Source of the DNA: Gloeocapsopsis sp. IPPAS B-1203
Lineage (GTDB): Bacteria; Cyanobacteriota; Cyanobacteriia; Cyanobacteriales; Chroococcidiopsidaceae
Assembly: GCF_002749975.1 (NCBI RefSeq)
Contig: NZ_PEIG01000015.1
Coordinates: 1-64,000, forward strand
Direction of reading: 5' to 3'
Length of the DNA stretch: 64,000 bases
Shown: positions 62,857 through 64,000 of the stretch, in pieces
Numbering within the stretch: position 1 is the first letter of the stretch
Layout of the letters: each line of letters starts with the position of its first letter
Program-made: the position numbers and the translations under genes
Notes under the pieces: model-generated
Told to the model about the DNA's origin: nothing
What the model saw: the letters and a program-made list of their open reading frames with translations, nothing else
Database searches by the model: none

Positions 62857-63477
62857 ATGGCAAGTATTTTACATCTTGATTCAAGTCCACGAGGCGATCG
62901 CTCCAAATCTCGCCAGTTGGCAAAGAAGTTTATCGATGCGTGGCATGACTTACATCCTGATGACGTGATCACCTATCGTGATTTAAGACAAACGCCAGTT
63001 CCTCATGTCACCGAAGACTGGATTGCGGCTGTTTTTACTGCGCCAGAAGCACTGACTCCAGAAATAGCTGAACTGCTGAAGTTTTCTGATGAGTTAGTGG
63101 ATGAGTTTTTGGCAGCCGATCGATGTGTTTTCAGTGTGCCAATGTACAACTTCAGCATTCCGTCCAATTTCAAAGCCTACATTGATCAAGTGGTTCGTGT
63201 GGGTCGCACATTCATAGAGGAGAATGGTCAAGTCAAAGGACTGGCGAACGGTAAAAAAGTTTTGTTCATCACATCACGAGGCGTTGAGTTTGAAGCAGGA
63301 TCTCCTTACGAAGGATGGGATAGTCAGGAACCTGCGCTCCGGTATGCTTTTCAATACATGGGTGTGACCGACATTCAGTTCATTCATGCCAATGGTCTAG
63401 ATATGGGAGACGAGGCACGAAAACGGGGGCTAGACGAAGCACAATCTAAAATTCAAGAGCTAGTTAATGGCTGGTAG
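62857..63477 (+). CDS. azoR: FMN-dependent NADH-azoreductase
   Basis: The 206-residue flavodoxin-like quinone reductase/azoreductase has ILHLDSSPRGDRSKSRQLAK for FMN phosphate binding, CVFSVPMYNFSIPSNFKAYI for the flavin ring and KVLFITSRGVEFEAGSPYEG, then YAFQYMGVTDIQFIHANGLD. It reduces quinones and azo compounds with NADH and protects against thiol stress. It closes the redox cluster. ATG 62857 has no strong ribosome-binding site. Confidence 0.93.
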   Translation: MASILHLDSSPRGDRSKSRQLAKKFIDAWHDLHPDDVITYRDLRQTPVPHVTEDWIAAVFTAPEALTPEIAELLKFSDELVDEFLAADRCVFSVPMYNFSIPSNFKAYIDQVVRVGRTFIEENGQVKGLANGKKVLFITSRGVEFEAGSPYEGWDSQEPALRYAFQYMGVTDIQFIHANGLDMGDEARKRGLDEAQSKIQELVNGW

Positions 63478-63787
63478 CACTAGTCAGCGAATCAGTCGAT
63501 ATTGATGTTATCGGAAAACAGACTTAGCGATTATCTCTGGGGAACCTTGCTTCGCAAAATGACCTCCAAACAGGTTCGCTAACCCCATAAGAATCTGAAA
63601 GAAGTTGAGCGTTGACAATCATTACACTCAAGTTAGATCAGACGAGAATCCAATGCAGCTTGCATCAGACATACAACAACAGAATTGGCAAGCGATAGCG
63701 CTAGCGCGCTCGCAGAGCTTCGCACTAAGCAAGTAAAACGCCAACAGCAAGCAAAGGTACGTTCAAACGACAAACAGGAGAAAGATA
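63478..63787. other. Intergenic region with palindromic repeat
   Basis: At about 63697-63732 AGCGATAGCGCTAGCGCGCT, then CGCAGAGCTTCGCACTAAGC, is a palindromic repeat of the same general kind as those at 28283 and 47854. The 26-codon frame over it (63654-63734) is not regarded as a gene. TAAGAATCTGAAAG at 63588-63601 also occurs at 53914-53927. Confidence 0.45.
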
Positions 63788-64000
63788 ATGAAATCGATCA
63801 CGACACAACGCTCAATTTCTGAAATCACTGCCATGCTTGCTAAAATCACTCTGTCAATCGTAGTCACAACAGGAGTGATTGGGGCTGTGCAAACGAATTC
63901 GGCGATCGCCACTCCCTCAGTCTAATCCTCTCCCATACTGGTTGCTACTGCCTATACGAATTTCACATTGCCAACTTTGAGGCGGGGCGATCGCGGCAGA
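63788..64000 (+). pseudogene. Secreted peptidoglycan-binding protein, in-frame stop, runs off the window
   Basis: ATG 63788 after a GGAG-type site encodes a signal peptide (MKSITTQRSISEITAM, then LSIVVTTGVIGAV, cleavage near SAIA). TAA at 63923-63925 stops it after TPSV, but the same frame continues SSPILVATAYTNFTLPTLRR and GDRGR, the start of a peptidoglycan-binding (PG_binding_1) domain. Unless the stop is read through, only a 45-residue exported peptide results. The 3' part is beyond the window. Confidence 0.7.

Noticed and set aside
53914-63601. 14-base exact repeat TAAGAATCTGAAAG at both sides of the redox cluster (53914 and 63588), considered as island attachment sites
   Set aside because: Too short to exceed chance in a 64-kb window, with no integrase or tRNA at either end and no similarity of the flanks beyond a few bases.
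63654-63734. 26-codon frame before the peptidoglycan-binding gene
   Set aside because: Its second half is a palindromic repeat and no ribosome-binding site is present.

Overview
The window is chromosomal-type DNA from a cyanobacterium. The HIP1 octamer GCGATCGC is scattered throughout. The genes include cyanobacterial families (DUF3086, DUF3119, DUF4336, CpcT/CpeT, an MlaE/Ycf63-type permease, a LexA with a cyanobacterial SOS box, CYP110-like P450). AATTACC-type heptamer repeats and REP-like palindromes fill the gaps. The style suggests a Chroococcidiopsis/Gloeocapsopsis-like or related lineage; that placement is inference only.

Layout. 0.4-9 kb: a copper-radical-oxidase-like protein with a Tat-exported partner, then plsY, a methyltransferase, DUF3086/DUF3119 proteins, an MlaE-type permease and hspA. 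9.5-17 kb: small secreted proteins with a Zur/Fur-type box, ppx/gppA, UbiA, a LOG-like protein, the first Uma2 nuclease, an FMN-binding protein, and a GST/TetR divergent pair with twin operators. 17.1-19.2 kb: a graveyard holding a HepT toxin fragment, an IS5-type transposase tail, a decayed copy next to its intact paralogue, and an RTX C-terminal piece. 19.3-29.3 kb: a PD-(D/E)XK protein, SLH and CpeT-like secreted proteins, a dynamin/Era-like GTPase, P450, ilvA, Uma2 and an aldo/keto reductase. 29.5-32 kb: a type II restriction-modification module. 32.5-40.4 kb: DUF4336, a second membrane GTPase, two coiled-coil proteins, tRNA-Thr, argF, lexA and a DEAD/DEAH helicase. 40.6-46.2 kb: an antitoxin beside a MazF toxin missing its middle, a glutamine-amidotransferase-like protein with a divergent LysR regulator, and a purine salvage set (adenine deaminase, hpt, AzgA-type permease).

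46.7-64 kb is accessory. It holds a third Uma2, an acetyltransferase interrupted in frame by a 27-bp palindromic element, and a dead IS1-family element. Next come a GAF/PAS histidine kinase with its NarL-type response regulator and a DsbA-like protein. A same-strand redox and hydrolase cluster follows: SDRs, alpha/beta hydrolases, a glyoxalase-fold protein, two tandem berberine-bridge-type FAD oxidases and an azoreductase.

This last cluster is full of duplication and decay. There are paralogous SDRs at both ends, a relic of a third oxidase 3' end, a 24-bp deletion between CGATCG repeats, and three genes with single in-frame stop codons. It reads as a recently amplified detoxification or secondary-metabolite island that is being eroded. 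The kinase/regulator pair at its left edge is a candidate controller (inference). No complete, clearly novel defence or mobile system was seen. The most informative oddities are the copper-oxidase pair, the paired FAD oxidases with different flavin-linkage residues, the Zur-type box near small unknown proteins, palindromic elements inside genes, and a perfect 26-bp palindrome upstream of the helicase.
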